From: JAGPKI01 sp052034135
GTDB taxonomy: Bacteria; Caldisericota; Caldisericia; UBA6126; JAGPKI01
Length of the DNA stretch: 23,460 bases
Assembly (NCBI GenBank): GCA_052034135.1
Contig: JBPOJC010000115.1
Coordinates: 1-23,460 of the forward strand
Direction: 5' to 3'
A model generated the notes under the pieces. That model did not search any database and was not told where the DNA came from. It worked only from the letters and a program-made list of their open reading frames with translations. The translations under genes and the position numbers were made by a program. This document shows positions 8,556 through 17,085 of this stretch, one piece after another. Numbering within the stretch: the first letter of the stretch is position 1; each line of letters begins with the position of its first letter.

Positions 8556-8873
8556 ATGATAAATAAAGAAATTTTTAATGAAATTCAAAATCTTGAAACA
8601 AAAGCTGATGAAATTGTATCTTCTACGAATGAAGAAATAATAAAAATAAAAGAAGAAGCAAAAGAAAAAATTTCTCACGAAAAAGCAAATCTTGAAGAAA
8701 AACTAAATTCATATTTAGAAGAAAAAAAGAGAGAACTTAATGATTTGGAGAGTAATTTGAGGGAATCTCTTGAAAAAAAATATCTCGAAGAAGAAGATAT
8801 TATCCTTAAAAGAAAAGATGAAGCTTTTAAAAAAATAAAAGAAATGTTTATAAACGATGTTTTTAAAGAGTAA
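8556..8873 (+). CDS. ahaH: V-type ATP synthase subunit H (peripheral stalk)
   Basis: A 105-residue, very Lys/Glu-rich protein predicted to be one continuous coiled coil, with no membrane segment. That is the character and length of the archaeal AhaH and bacterial NtpF/G-type subunit, which pairs with subunit E as the peripheral stalk joining the catalytic head to subunit I. Sequence identity in this family is low, so the call rests on length, heptad-like composition and its place as first gene of a nine-gene ATPase set. AAAGGA (8542-8547) lies eight bases before the ATG. Only 25 bases separate it from the decarboxylase gene. Confidence 0.85.
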   Translation: MINKEIFNEIQNLETKADEIVSSTNEEIIKIKEEAKEKISHEKANLEEKLNSYLEEKKRELNDLESNLRESLEKKYLEEEDIILKRKDEAFKKIKEMFINDVFKE

Positions 8874-8882
8874 CAAAACTAA

Positions 8883-10904
8883 ATGGCTATAGAAGAACTT
8901 TCTAAGATTTCTTTTGTTGTAAAAAAGAGAGAGTTAAAAAACTTTAGAAATTATCTTTACAAGTTAGGAGCGATTCACATTAAAGATATTTCAGCTTTAA
9001 GCGAGCCTCCAAAAGTAGATATAAATGAGGAAATGCTTATCCGGGAAGATTTAGCAAAAGTTGATTACATAATTAAAGCCTTAGAAGAAGTTGTTCCTGT
9101 AAAGCAATCTTTTATGGAAAATTTTATTCCAAAACGACCTATTTTTACATTAGAAGAAATAGAACAAACTAAAAGAAATTTCTCTTTAAGTGATTTTTAT
9201 TTTAATGTAAAAGACAGATTTGAGAAGAGAAGAAAAGCCGAAGAAGAAATTAGTCTAATAAATTCTAAAATGAAAGATTTAAAGCCTTTTCAAAACTTAA
9301 ACTTTAAATTTGATGAAATAAGAAAGTGGAAAAAGGTTAAAGTATTATTCTTTTATTCTTGTGGCAAAACCATTAAAGACCTTATTAAATATACCTCCTT
9401 AATTGAAAATTCTTATATACTTGAAGTACCAGAAGTTGATGCTAAAGATAATGAAATATTTGGCTTTATATTTGTTCTACCGGCATCAAAATATGAAGAT
9501 ATTATTGAATTAACAAGGAAAATTGGACTATTAGAAATTAACTTTATAAGTTTAACGGGTAATCCTTTAGAGAATATAAAAGCTTTTGAAGAAAGACTTA
9601 AAACAGTAGAAAAGACTAATGATGAATTAGAAGAAGAGCTTAAAAAACTGAATAGTGAGAAAGATAAGATAGTACTCTTTTCAGACATTTTAAAAAGTGA
9701 GATTTATAAATGTGAGGCAGTAAAAGCATTTGCCAATTCTAAAAGAGTATTTCTCATTGAAGGTTATATTTTATCTTCGTCAAAGGAAAATGTCATAAAA
9801 TCAATCGAAACAGATTATCCTCAAATTTATTATGATATTAAAGAAGTAAAAAATGATCCTGAAGCACCTGTAAAACTTAAAAATAATGGATTCTTTAAAC
9901 CTTTTGAATTTATAATAAGGATGTTTGGGATACCTAAATATGGTGATATTGACCCAACACCATTTGCTGCAATAGCATTTTTGATATTGTTTGGTATTGC
10001 ATTTGGGGACCTTTTTTACGGCTTATTTCTATCTCTTTTTTGCCTTTATTATATGAAAAAGCAAAAATATGATGAAGGAACTGTTAATTTCTTCAAACTT
10101 TTTTATTATTCAGGATTATCTGCTGCTTTTTTTGGAGCTATAACTGGATCATGGGGAGGAGACCTAATTTCTGAAACTTATCTTAATCCGAATAATCCAA
10201 TAGTAAAAATAAAAAACTCTCTAACAATTATCAATCCTTTGAAAGATATTATGACGATGCTTATAGTAATAATAATTCTTGGTGTTGCTAATCAAATGTA
10301 TGGAATTATTCTTGCAATGGCTTCAAACTTAAAAAACAAAAATTATAAAGATGCAATTTTTGACCAATTATCATGGTTAATATTTATTCCTGGAGGAGTT
10401 ATTGCTGCTGGCAATTTCTTGGGTCCTGGTACATTTTCTAAAGATTTAGTTAACCTTAGTTACATAGCATTGATTATAGGTCTTATAATGATATTTTTAG
10501 GTGGTTTTATTAAGTCAAAGTCAATCTTTAACCGCCTAATTAAAGGATTTCTAAATATTTACGGAATAATTAGCAGCTATGGAGTTTCTTCTTTTCTTGC
10601 TGACTCTCTTTCCTATTTAAGACTTTTAGCACTTTCAGTTGCAACATCTTCTATGGCAATGTCATTTAATCTTGTTGCATTTATGTTTAAAGATATAAAG
10701 ATAATCGGTCCTTTATTTGTCATTATTCTTTTAATAATAACACATCTTTTAAATTTGCTCCTAAGTATTCTTGGAGCATTCGTTCATCCTGTAAGGCTTC
10801 TATTCTATGAATTTTTCGGTAGATTTTATAGCGATGGTGGCGAAGAATTTAAAGCATTTTCTGAAATGCAAAAAAATATAATTATTAAAGAGGAGGTATC
10901 ATAG
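8883..10904 (+). CDS. atpI: V-type ATP synthase subunit I (membrane stator)
   Basis: A 673-residue subunit a/I homologue that forms the ion half-channels against the K ring. The first 340 residues are soluble, with two Lys/Glu-rich coiled-coil stretches (about 110-135 and 230-265). The rest is a membrane domain with some seven or eight hydrophobic segments, beginning at KPFEFIIRMFGIPKYGDIDP and FGIAFGDLFYG. The essential stator arginine of the family is R580 in SYLRLLALSVA. The C-terminal HPVRLLFYEFFGRFYSDGG is also typical. Length is normal. The start codon is nine bases after the ahaH stop and has only a weak ribosome binding site, so translation may depend on coupling. Confidence 0.95.
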   Translation: MAIEELSKISFVVKKRELKNFRNYLYKLGAIHIKDISALSEPPKVDINEEMLIREDLAKVDYIIKALEEVVPVKQSFMENFIPKRPIFTLEEIEQTKRNFSLSDFYFNVKDRFEKRRKAEEEISLINSKMKDLKPFQNLNFKFDEIRKWKKVKVLFFYSCGKTIKDLIKYTSLIENSYILEVPEVDAKDNEIFGFIFVLPASKYEDIIELTRKIGLLEINFISLTGNPLENIKAFEERLKTVEKTNDELEEELKKLNSEKDKIVLFSDILKSEIYKCEAVKAFANSKRVFLIEGYILSSSKENVIKSIETDYPQIYYDIKEVKNDPEAPVKLKNNGFFKPFEFIIRMFGIPKYGDIDPTPFAAIAFLILFGIAFGDLFYGLFLSLFCLYYMKKQKYDEGTVNFFKLFYYSGLSAAFFGAITGSWGGDLISETYLNPNNPIVKIKNSLTIINPLKDIMTMLIVIIILGVANQMYGIILAMASNLKNKNYKDAIFDQLSWLIFIPGGVIAAGNFLGPGTFSKDLVNLSYIALIIGLIMIFLGGFIKSKSIFNRLIKGFLNIYGIISSYGVSSFLADSLSYLRLLALSVATSSMAMSFNLVAFMFKDIKIIGPLFVIILLIITHLLNLLLSILGAFVHPVRLLFYEFFGRFYSDGGEEFKAFSEMQKNIIIKEEVS

Positions 10905-11414
10905 GTGACATTTGCTGAATTCTTAAGTAAGTATTTTATGTCAACCGGTATAGGTTGGACTATTGTTGGTTTGTTTGCCTGTCTAATGCTTGGAGGATTA
11001 GGTTCTTCTAAAGGCTTACATATTTCAGGTAGCCAGGCTGCAGGAGCATTATCAGAAAAACCTGAACTATTTGGCAGGTTATTTGTAATTATGGCTCTTC
11101 CCGCAACACAGGGATTATATTCTTTCGTTCTTGCATTTCTTGGTATGATTCTGCTTGGATTTAATCGCGGAGAGCCAATTTCAATATATAGAGGACTTAC
11201 GCTATTTTTTAGCTTTATTTTTATCGGTATTGTTTTGTATATATCGGCAATTTATCAAGGTAAAAATTCAGCTGCTGCAATAAATTATACTGTTAGACAG
11301 CCTGAGAAATCGGGTGGGGCTCTTCTTATACCTGCTCTTGTTGAAACCTATGCACTTTTAGCGTTCGTTGCTGGATTTTTGCTGCTCGTCTTTATAGGTG
11401 GTAGCGCTTTATAA
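10905..11414 (+). CDS. atpK: V-type ATP synthase subunit K (rotor ring proteolipid)
   Basis: A 169-residue, four-helix duplicated proteolipid that forms the rotating membrane ring. The first hairpin has LPATQGLY (65-72). The second has YQGKNSAAA (117-125) and LVETYALL (145-152), with the ion-carrying glutamate E147. As in V-type K subunits, only one of the two hairpins has a carboxylate; the first has Q69 instead. L65, T68, Q69, Y72, Q118 and E147 correspond to L61, T64, Q65, Y68, Q110 and E139 that bind Na+ in Enterococcus hirae NtpK, so Na+ transport is likely. The GTG start follows the atpI stop directly, with a strong GGAGG (10892-10896) eight bases upstream. That fits the high copy number of this subunit. 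Confidence 0.95.
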   Translation: MTFAEFLSKYFMSTGIGWTIVGLFACLMLGGLGSSKGLHISGSQAAGALSEKPELFGRLFVIMALPATQGLYSFVLAFLGMILLGFNRGEPISIYRGLTLFFSFIFIGIVLYISAIYQGKNSAAAINYTVRQPEKSGGALLIPALVETYALLAFVAGFLLLVFIGGSAL

Positions 11415-11418
11415 AGAT

Positions 11419-12006
11419 ATGGACCTAGAAAAACTTAAAGAAGTAGTTATTTCCGAAGCAAGAGAAGAGGCTGAAAATCTTCTTAAAAGTACAAAAGAAG
11501 AAGTACAAAATTACATTAATACAGAGCTTGCCAAATTAAATGCTTCATATAACGAAAAAAGAGAAAAAATTGAGCAGGAATTTTCTTCTAAACTATCATA
11601 CTCAAAATTCCTTATAGAGTCAGATTACAGGAAAAAGTTACTTCGCGCAAAACACAATATAATTGAAGAAATTCGCACTTTTTTAACGAATGTTTTATTG
11701 GACAAAGTAAAAGATAATCCTGAAAAATTTATTACCCATACATTAAAGTCAGGAAACATAAAAGAAGGAACATTTTTTGTAAGCAAAGAACTTAGTAATA
11801 TAATTACAGAAAATACTTTTAATCAGTCTCTTAAAAATATTAATTCTATTGCGATCAAATTTGGCGGAGTAGATAATGAATTGGATTGTGGTGTAGCAAT
11901 TGTTGCTTCCAATAAGAAATATATTTTCCCCTTCTCAGAAATAGTTGAAAGTTTCATTGACAGAAATTCAAAGTCTATAAGTGAATTATTAGCCATAAAT
12001 GACTAA
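11419..12006 (+). CDS. atpE: V-type ATP synthase subunit E (peripheral stalk)
   Basis: A 195-residue protein with a long charged N-terminal helix (about 1-80, rich in Glu and Lys) and a globular C-terminal half, the usual form of subunit E. With subunit H it makes the peripheral stalk that anchors the A3B3 head. The C-terminal region includes IAIKFGGVDNELDCGVAIVA, like the family's segment that binds subunit B. The ATG at 11419 (MDLEKLKEVV) fits family starts. A GTG at 11398, overlapping the end of atpK, would add seven residues and lacks a ribosome binding site. AGGTGG at 11396-11401 is rather far from the ATG, so re-initiation after the atpK stop (11412-11414) is plausible. Confidence 0.9.
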   Translation: MDLEKLKEVVISEAREEAENLLKSTKEEVQNYINTELAKLNASYNEKREKIEQEFSSKLSYSKFLIESDYRKKLLRAKHNIIEEIRTFLTNVLLDKVKDNPEKFITHTLKSGNIKEGTFFVSKELSNIITENTFNQSLKNINSIAIKFGGVDNELDCGVAIVASNKKYIFPFSEIVESFIDRNSKSISELLAIND

Positions 12007-12829
12007 AAAAACCATAAAGCATTTAGCAAAAGAAGAAGATTATGCATATGCCTCAGGATTGCTTAAAGCAAGAGAAGAATTATTTATTTCAAAAGAAGAG
12101 CTGAGTTTATTCTACAGTTTTAAGAATACTGCTGAATTATTGCAGCACTTAGAAGTAAAAAGGTATCTATTTAAAGATAAAATTGAAGATTCTTTAGATT
12201 TTGAAAATATTCTCTTAAAAAGATATTTGACAGAATTAAGTGAAATAGTTGAAATAATCCCAGAAAATTATCTTTTGAATTTTATCTCTTTAATTCATTC
12301 AGTTATTTACAAATTTGATCCAAATGTTCTTAAATCAGGCTCAACTGCAAATTTTAAAGAAAATTTAAAAGAACTGACATTAGTTTCTCAAGCTGGTACA
12401 GATTATACAAAAAAGATTTCATCACATATAGTTGATAAGTTTAATATATCTGAACAGTTCAGAGCGTTACTAAATAATGAAAAATGCGATATATATTATG
12501 AATCAGGAAATATTAGCAAAGAATCTTTAGAAATTCTTTTTTCTTCTTATTTTTCTAATATTCCTCATCAAGTTGAAAATTCACTCTTTAAAGAGTTCTT
12601 TCTTAAAAATTCTCTAGTTAAAGAGATAAACTTTAACCTAATTTTCAGTTTCGAGAATTACTGGATTAATTTATTGGAATCGTTAGCAGAAGAAAAGAAA
12701 GAAGAACCTTATGGCTTAAATTATGTTATTTCTTATTTCTTAAGGTTTCTTCTTGAAATATTAAATCTAAAAAGAGTGTTTATATTGCTTCAGTATGATG
12801 TTAAAACTTTTATAGGAGAATCTTTATAG
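11999..12829 (+). CDS. atpC: V-type ATP synthase subunit C (central stalk cap)
   Basis: A 276-residue, mostly helical soluble protein in the place where subunit C/d (AC39 family) is found, between E and F. This subunit sits on the K ring and connects it to the central stalk D/F. EDYAYASGLLKAREELFISKEEL near the start resembles the family's opening helix, and NLKRVFILLQYDV near the end resembles its conserved closing helix. It is shorter than the roughly 330 residues usual for the family and diverged in the middle, so the call depends partly on operon order. The ATG overlaps the end of atpE by eight bases (ATGACTAA). Confidence 0.82.
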   Translation: MTKKTIKHLAKEEDYAYASGLLKAREELFISKEELSLFYSFKNTAELLQHLEVKRYLFKDKIEDSLDFENILLKRYLTELSEIVEIIPENYLLNFISLIHSVIYKFDPNVLKSGSTANFKENLKELTLVSQAGTDYTKKISSHIVDKFNISEQFRALLNNEKCDIYYESGNISKESLEILFSSYFSNIPHQVENSLFKEFFLKNSLVKEINFNLIFSFENYWINLLESLAEEKKEEPYGLNYVISYFLRFLLEILNLKRVFILLQYDVKTFIGESL

Positions 12830-12832
12830 GTT

Positions 12833-13177
12833 ATGGACAGACTAAAAGGCTGTGCAATAGGCGAGAGAGAAATTATAAGAATTTTTAAAATGATTTCTTT
12901 TGATGCATTACCGGTATCAAATGTTCATCAATTTAATGAAGAACTTAAAAAAGAATTAGAATCAGGAGTTTATAACATTATAATAGTTACTGAAACTTTC
13001 ATTACTCAAATAAATGAAGAGAATAAAAGTTTAATAAGCGAGAAGAAACCAATAATAATGTCAATTCCAACGAATGATGGAAGTAAAGAGATAGCAGTGA
13101 ATACTTTAAGTACAATGATAAGAAAAGCAGTTGGAGTTGATTTAATTTCGATAGGTGGTGAGAATAATAATGAATGA
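12833..13177 (+). CDS. atpF: V-type ATP synthase subunit F (central stalk)
   Basis: A 114-residue protein with the Rossmann-like alternation of strands and helices typical of subunit F, which attaches to subunit D in the central shaft and can regulate ATP hydrolysis. GCAIGEREIIRIFKMISFDALPV matches the family's glycine-rich first strand and helix. YNIIIVTETFITQI corresponds to the second strand and helix, and KKPIIMSIPTNDGSKE to the third strand and following loop. The start is three bases after the atpC stop. The end overlaps the leader of atpA, whose ribosome binding site AGGTGGTGA lies inside this gene. Confidence 0.9.
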   Translation: MDRLKGCAIGEREIIRIFKMISFDALPVSNVHQFNEELKKELESGVYNIIIVTETFITQINEENKSLISEKKPIIMSIPTNDGSKEIAVNTLSTMIRKAVGVDLISIGGENNNE

Positions 13178-14933
13178 AGGAAAAATAGTAAGTATTTCAG
13201 GTCCACTTGTGATTGCTAAAAATTTACCAGAAGCTCAAATGTACGAAATTGCAAGAGTTGGAAATGAAAGACTTTTCGGTGAAGTCATAGAGCTTCACAA
13301 AGATAAAGTTTATATTCAAGTTTATGAAGAAACTCAAGGTTTAAGTCCAGGGGAAAAAGTAGTTTTAGAAGGTGAACCGCTATCAGTTCAATTAGGGCCA
13401 GGATTAATTGGTTCAATATATGACGGTATCCAAAGACCATTGACCGTTATTTATGATTCTTACGGACCATTCATTACAAGAGGAGTTGATATTCCACCAC
13501 TACAGGTCGATAAAAAATGGCACTTTATTCCCCTTAAAAAAGCTGGAGATGAAATTAAACCTTCTGAGAAAATCGGATATGTTCAGGAGACAGAGTTAAT
13601 AAAACATTTTATCTTTTATAATCAAAATTCGATTGGATTTATTAAAGAGATAAAAGAAGACGATTTTACAATAAATGACGAAATAGCAAAAGTTGAGATT
13701 AAAAATTTAAATGAAGTTATTAGCTTAAAGATGTTTTCAACCTGGCCTGTTAGAACTCCAAGACCTTACAAAGAAAAGGTTGTGCCTATTAAGCCTTTAA
13801 CAACAGGACAGAGAGTAATAGATACTTTCTTTCCAGTAGCGGATGGCGGTACTGCTTGTGTTCCTGGACCTTTTGGAAGTGGAAAAACAATAATTCAGCA
13901 CCAATTAGCAAAATGGGCAGAAGCAGACGTAATAGTATATGTTGGATGTGGCGAGAGAGGAAATGAAATGACAGATGTTTTAATGGAATTTCCTCTTCTT
14001 AAAGACCCTAAAACTGGCAGATCTTTAATGGAACGAACAATTTTAATTGCTAATACATCTAATATGCCTGTAGCTGCAAGAGAGGCATCAGTTTTTACTG
14101 GTATAACAATAGCTGAATACTTTAGAGATATGGGTTATAGTGTTGCTTTAATGGCTGATTCGACATCAAGATGGGCAGAAGCTATGAGGGAAATATCAGG
14201 TAGACTTGAAGAAATGCCTGGAGAAGAGGGCTATCCAGCATATCTTGCTTCACGTATCGCATCATTTTATGAAAGGTCAGGAAAAGTTAATACTCTTTCA
14301 GGAGAAGCTGGGAGCTTAAGTGTTATTGGAGCTGTTTCCCCTCCTGGCGGTGATTTATCAGAGCCAGTTGTTCAGGCAACATTAAGAGTTGTGAAAGTTT
14401 TCTGGTCTCTTGAGGATAGTCTTGCATATGCAAGACATTTCCCTGCAATTCATTGGTTAAATAGTTATTCCCTTTATTCGGAAATGGTTGATAAATATTA
14501 TTCTGAAAATGTAGATTCCCAATGGAAAGAAAATAGAGAGCTTGCAATGAGCATATTGCAGCGAGAGTCAGAACTCCAGGAAATTGTAAGACTTGTTGGT
14601 ATGGATGCTCTCTCTGAATCAGAAAAGTTAATAATGGCCACCGCAAATTCTATTAAAGAAGATTTTCTACATCAGAATGCTTTTGATGATATTGATACAT
14701 ATACCAGTCCTAAGAAACAATTTTTAATGCTTAATAACATTTTAATTTTTTACAGAAATACTTTGGATATATTACATAAAGGTTTCACGGTAGAAGAAAT
14801 TATGAAGCTTCCTATTAGGGAGAAAATTAGCAGAGTTAAATATATTAATGAAGAGAAAATCAATGAATGTGATCTAACAGAAGAAATAGAAAAAACATTT
14901 AAAGAGTTATTAGAAAGAGCAAAGGAGAAGTAG
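13170..14933 (+). CDS. atpA: V-type ATP synthase subunit A (catalytic)
   Basis: A 587-residue catalytic subunit that hydrolyses or synthesises ATP in the A3B3 head. The P-loop GPFGSGKT is at 233-240 with K239 and T240. GCGERGNEMTDVLMEFP carries the catalytic glutamate region, SNMPVAAREAS follows, and ALMADSTSRWAEAMREISG is the Walker B and family signature. The extra 'non-homologous' insert that separates V/A-type A subunits from F1-beta is present before the P-loop, so this is not an F-type beta subunit. The ATG at 13170 has AGGTGGTGA at 13154-13162 and gives MNEGKIVSISGPLVIA, the normal beginning. A GTG at 13155 is less likely. It overlaps atpF by eight bases. Confidence 0.97.
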   Translation: MNEGKIVSISGPLVIAKNLPEAQMYEIARVGNERLFGEVIELHKDKVYIQVYEETQGLSPGEKVVLEGEPLSVQLGPGLIGSIYDGIQRPLTVIYDSYGPFITRGVDIPPLQVDKKWHFIPLKKAGDEIKPSEKIGYVQETELIKHFIFYNQNSIGFIKEIKEDDFTINDEIAKVEIKNLNEVISLKMFSTWPVRTPRPYKEKVVPIKPLTTGQRVIDTFFPVADGGTACVPGPFGSGKTIIQHQLAKWAEADVIVYVGCGERGNEMTDVLMEFPLLKDPKTGRSLMERTILIANTSNMPVAAREASVFTGITIAEYFRDMGYSVALMADSTSRWAEAMREISGRLEEMPGEEGYPAYLASRIASFYERSGKVNTLSGEAGSLSVIGAVSPPGGDLSEPVVQATLRVVKVFWSLEDSLAYARHFPAIHWLNSYSLYSEMVDKYYSENVDSQWKENRELAMSILQRESELQEIVRLVGMDALSESEKLIMATANSIKEDFLHQNAFDDIDTYTSPKKQFLMLNNILIFYRNTLDILHKGFTVEEIMKLPIREKISRVKYINEEKINECDLTEEIEKTFKELLERAKEK

Positions 14934-14935
14934 AA

Positions 14936-16312
14936 ATGATTAAAGAATATAAAGGCCTTTCTGATATAGCAGGACCGTTAATAGTAATCGATAATATTGA
15001 AGAATGTAAGTTTGGAGAGCTTGTTTCCGTGCATTTACCGGATAAAAGTGTTAGGTATGGTGAAGTATTAGAGGCTTCAGAAGGAAGAGCTCTTGTGCAA
15101 ATGTATGAATCCACTGAGAAATTAAACATCCTTGAATCAAAAGTGAGGTTTAGCGGAAAACCTGTGGAATTAAAACTTTCCCCCGATGTTATTGGGAGGA
15201 TTTTTGATGGTTTTGGTAATCCAATTGATGGAGGAGAAAACGTAATTGAGGAAAAATCAGTCCCAATAATTGGTAATCCTATAAATCCTTATGCAAGAGA
15301 CTATCCATCAGAATTTATTCAAACAGGCATTTCAGCAATTGATGGTTTAAACACTTTAGTTAGAGGACAAAAACTTCCCATATTTTCTGCTGCAGGTTTA
15401 CCACATAATGAATTGGCTCTACAGGTAGCAAGACAGGCAAAAGTTTTAGGAAAAGAAGAAAAATTCGCGGTTGTTTTTGGAGCCATGGGTGTAACTTTCG
15501 AAGAAGCTAACTACTTTATTGAATCTTTAAGGAAAAGTGGTGCCATTGAAAGGTCTGTAATGTTTATTAACCTTGCATCTGACCCTGTTATTGAAAGAAT
15601 TAGTGTTCCGAGATTTGCTATGACAATGGCTGAATATCTCGCTTTTGAACTTGATATACATGTACTTGTCATACTTACTGATATGACAAATTATTGTGAA
15701 GCATTAAGAGAAGTTTCTGCAGCCCGAAAGGAAGTCCCCGGGAGAAGGGGCTATCCAGGCTATATGTACACAAACCTTGCAACAATTTATGAGAGAACTG
15801 GTAGAATAAAGGGTAAAAAAGGTTCCATTACAACTATGCCTATACTTACAATGCCGGATGATGATAAAACTCATCCTATACCTGATTTAAGTGGTTATAT
15901 AACTGAGGGTCAAATTTTTCTTTCCCGCTCACTTCATAGAAAGGGGATTTATCCACCAATTGATGTACTTCCTTCTCTTTCAAGGCTTAAAGATAAAGGT
16001 ATTGGAGCTCAAAAAACAAGAGAAGACCATTCAAATTTAATGAATCAGTTATTTGCTGCTTATGCAAAAGGTAGAGAAGTTCAAGAGCTTTCTGTCATAT
16101 TGGGTGAAGCAGCTTTAACTGAAACAGACAAACTTTATGTTAAATTTGCTTCTGAATTCGAAAATAAATATGTAAAGCAGGGTATAAATGAAGACAGATC
16201 TATAATTGAGACTCTTGATCTTGGTTGGGAGCTTCTTCAATTATTACCTATTTCTGAACTTACCAGAGTTAGAGATGAATTTTTAAATAAATACTACAGA
16301 GGAAAAAGGTAA
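14936..16312 (+). CDS. atpB: V-type ATP synthase subunit B (regulatory)
   Basis: A 458-residue non-catalytic nucleotide-binding subunit that alternates with A in the head. It lacks a Walker A lysine: the P-loop position reads AAGLPHNELALQVARQA, as expected for B. Other family motifs are MTNYCEALREVSAARKEVPGRRGYPGY, TMPDDDKTHPIPDLSGYITEGQI and PSLSRLKDKGIG. The ATG follows the atpA stop by two bases, with AAAGGAG (14921-14927) eight bases before it. Length and order are standard. Confidence 0.97.
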   Translation: MIKEYKGLSDIAGPLIVIDNIEECKFGELVSVHLPDKSVRYGEVLEASEGRALVQMYESTEKLNILESKVRFSGKPVELKLSPDVIGRIFDGFGNPIDGGENVIEEKSVPIIGNPINPYARDYPSEFIQTGISAIDGLNTLVRGQKLPIFSAAGLPHNELALQVARQAKVLGKEEKFAVVFGAMGVTFEEANYFIESLRKSGAIERSVMFINLASDPVIERISVPRFAMTMAEYLAFELDIHVLVILTDMTNYCEALREVSAARKEVPGRRGYPGYMYTNLATIYERTGRIKGKKGSITTMPILTMPDDDKTHPIPDLSGYITEGQIFLSRSLHRKGIYPPIDVLPSLSRLKDKGIGAQKTREDHSNLMNQLFAAYAKGREVQELSVILGEAALTETDKLYVKFASEFENKYVKQGINEDRSIIETLDLGWELLQLLPISELTRVRDEFLNKYYRGKR

Positions 16313-16317
16313 GTACA

Positions 16318-16947
16318 ATGCCTGAACGAGTAAGCCCAACAAGAATGAAGCTTCTTGAGACAAAGAAGCGTCATTCTGTTGCAGTTAGAGGACATAAACT
16401 CCTTAAGGAAAAATTAGAAGCTCTTGTTAGAGAGTTGCTAATTTTAACAAAAGAATTTGAAAAACAGGAAAAACTTGTAAGCAAAAAGCTCCCCTCATTC
16501 TTTAATAGACTACTACTTTTTAGGTCAATAATTACGGATTACGACATGGAAGAAATTATTGATTCTTATACAATAAAACTCAACATTGCTATGACCTACA
16601 GAAATATAATGAATATAAGCTTACCATCTTTTCAGATTACAAAAGAGGAAACAAAGTATGAATTATCAAATAAAGGGATTAGTCCTCTGTTTGACCTAAT
16701 ATTTATTGAATATAATGATCTTATTGCAGAACTATTTAAACTTGCTGAAATCGAAGCTTCAATATATGCTCTTTCAAATGTTATCGAGCTAACAAGAAGA
16801 AGAGTTAATGCCTTAGAATATGTTATGATTCCTGAGTTAGAAAAAATTATAAAAGATATAACTTCAAAACTCGATGAAAATGAAAGATCCAGCATGATAA
16901 GATTAATGAAAATTAAGGAAATGCTGTCTTCTAAAGGCTCAACCTGA
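16318..16947 (+). CDS. atpD: V-type ATP synthase subunit D (central shaft)
   Basis: A 209-residue protein with two long helices at its ends, the coiled-coil shaft that turns inside the A3B3 head. The opening RVSPTRMKLLETKKRHSVAVRGHKLLKEKLEAL is the family signature. The closing TRRRVNALEYVMIPELEKIIKDI is equally typical: subunit D ends with NAL-E-x-x-x-IP. AAAGG (16305-16309) is eight bases before the ATG. It is the last gene of the 1041-16947 run. No clear terminator with a T-run follows; the next feature is the hairpin-repeat region. Confidence 0.95.
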   Translation: MPERVSPTRMKLLETKKRHSVAVRGHKLLKEKLEALVRELLILTKEFEKQEKLVSKKLPSFFNRLLLFRSIITDYDMEEIIDSYTIKLNIAMTYRNIMNISLPSFQITKEETKYELSNKGISPLFDLIFIEYNDLIAELFKLAEIEASIYALSNVIELTRRRVNALEYVMIPELEKIIKDITSKLDENERSSMIRLMKIKEMLSSKGST

Positions 16948-16989
16948 GTTTTAGTTAACTGGACTATTTAATTACTCACACTAACACAT

Positions 16990-17080
16990 TCACCCTGAGG
17001 AGTTTTTTCTTGAGCAATAAAGGTTTTCCTGCCCAATTAGCTACTCCGAGGAAGCTTCTTTTCAGTGACGAAAGGTCTCC
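16990..17080 (+). repeat. family A repeat A1 (degenerate, expanded)
   Basis: CACCCTGAGGAG (16991-17002) and GACGAAAGGTCTCC (17067-17080) match the two ends of family A. They are about 65 bases apart instead of the usual 15-20, so the middle seems to contain an insertion or to have drifted. Recognised only by comparison with A2 and A4. Confidence 0.4.
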
Positions 17081-17085
17081 TTAAG

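Noticed and set aside
13170..16312. Possibility that the ATPase A and B genes encode F-type beta and alpha subunits
   Set aside because: Subunit A has the V/A-type insert before the P-loop, subunit B lacks a P-loop lysine, and the gene order H-I-K-E-C-F-A-B-D is that of V/A-type complexes.
1985..16895. Many - strand open frames of 64-107 codons inside the large gene run
   Set aside because: Each lies opposite a clearly conserved + strand gene, has low-complexity Ser/Leu-rich translation and no start signal; they are shadows of biased codon use.
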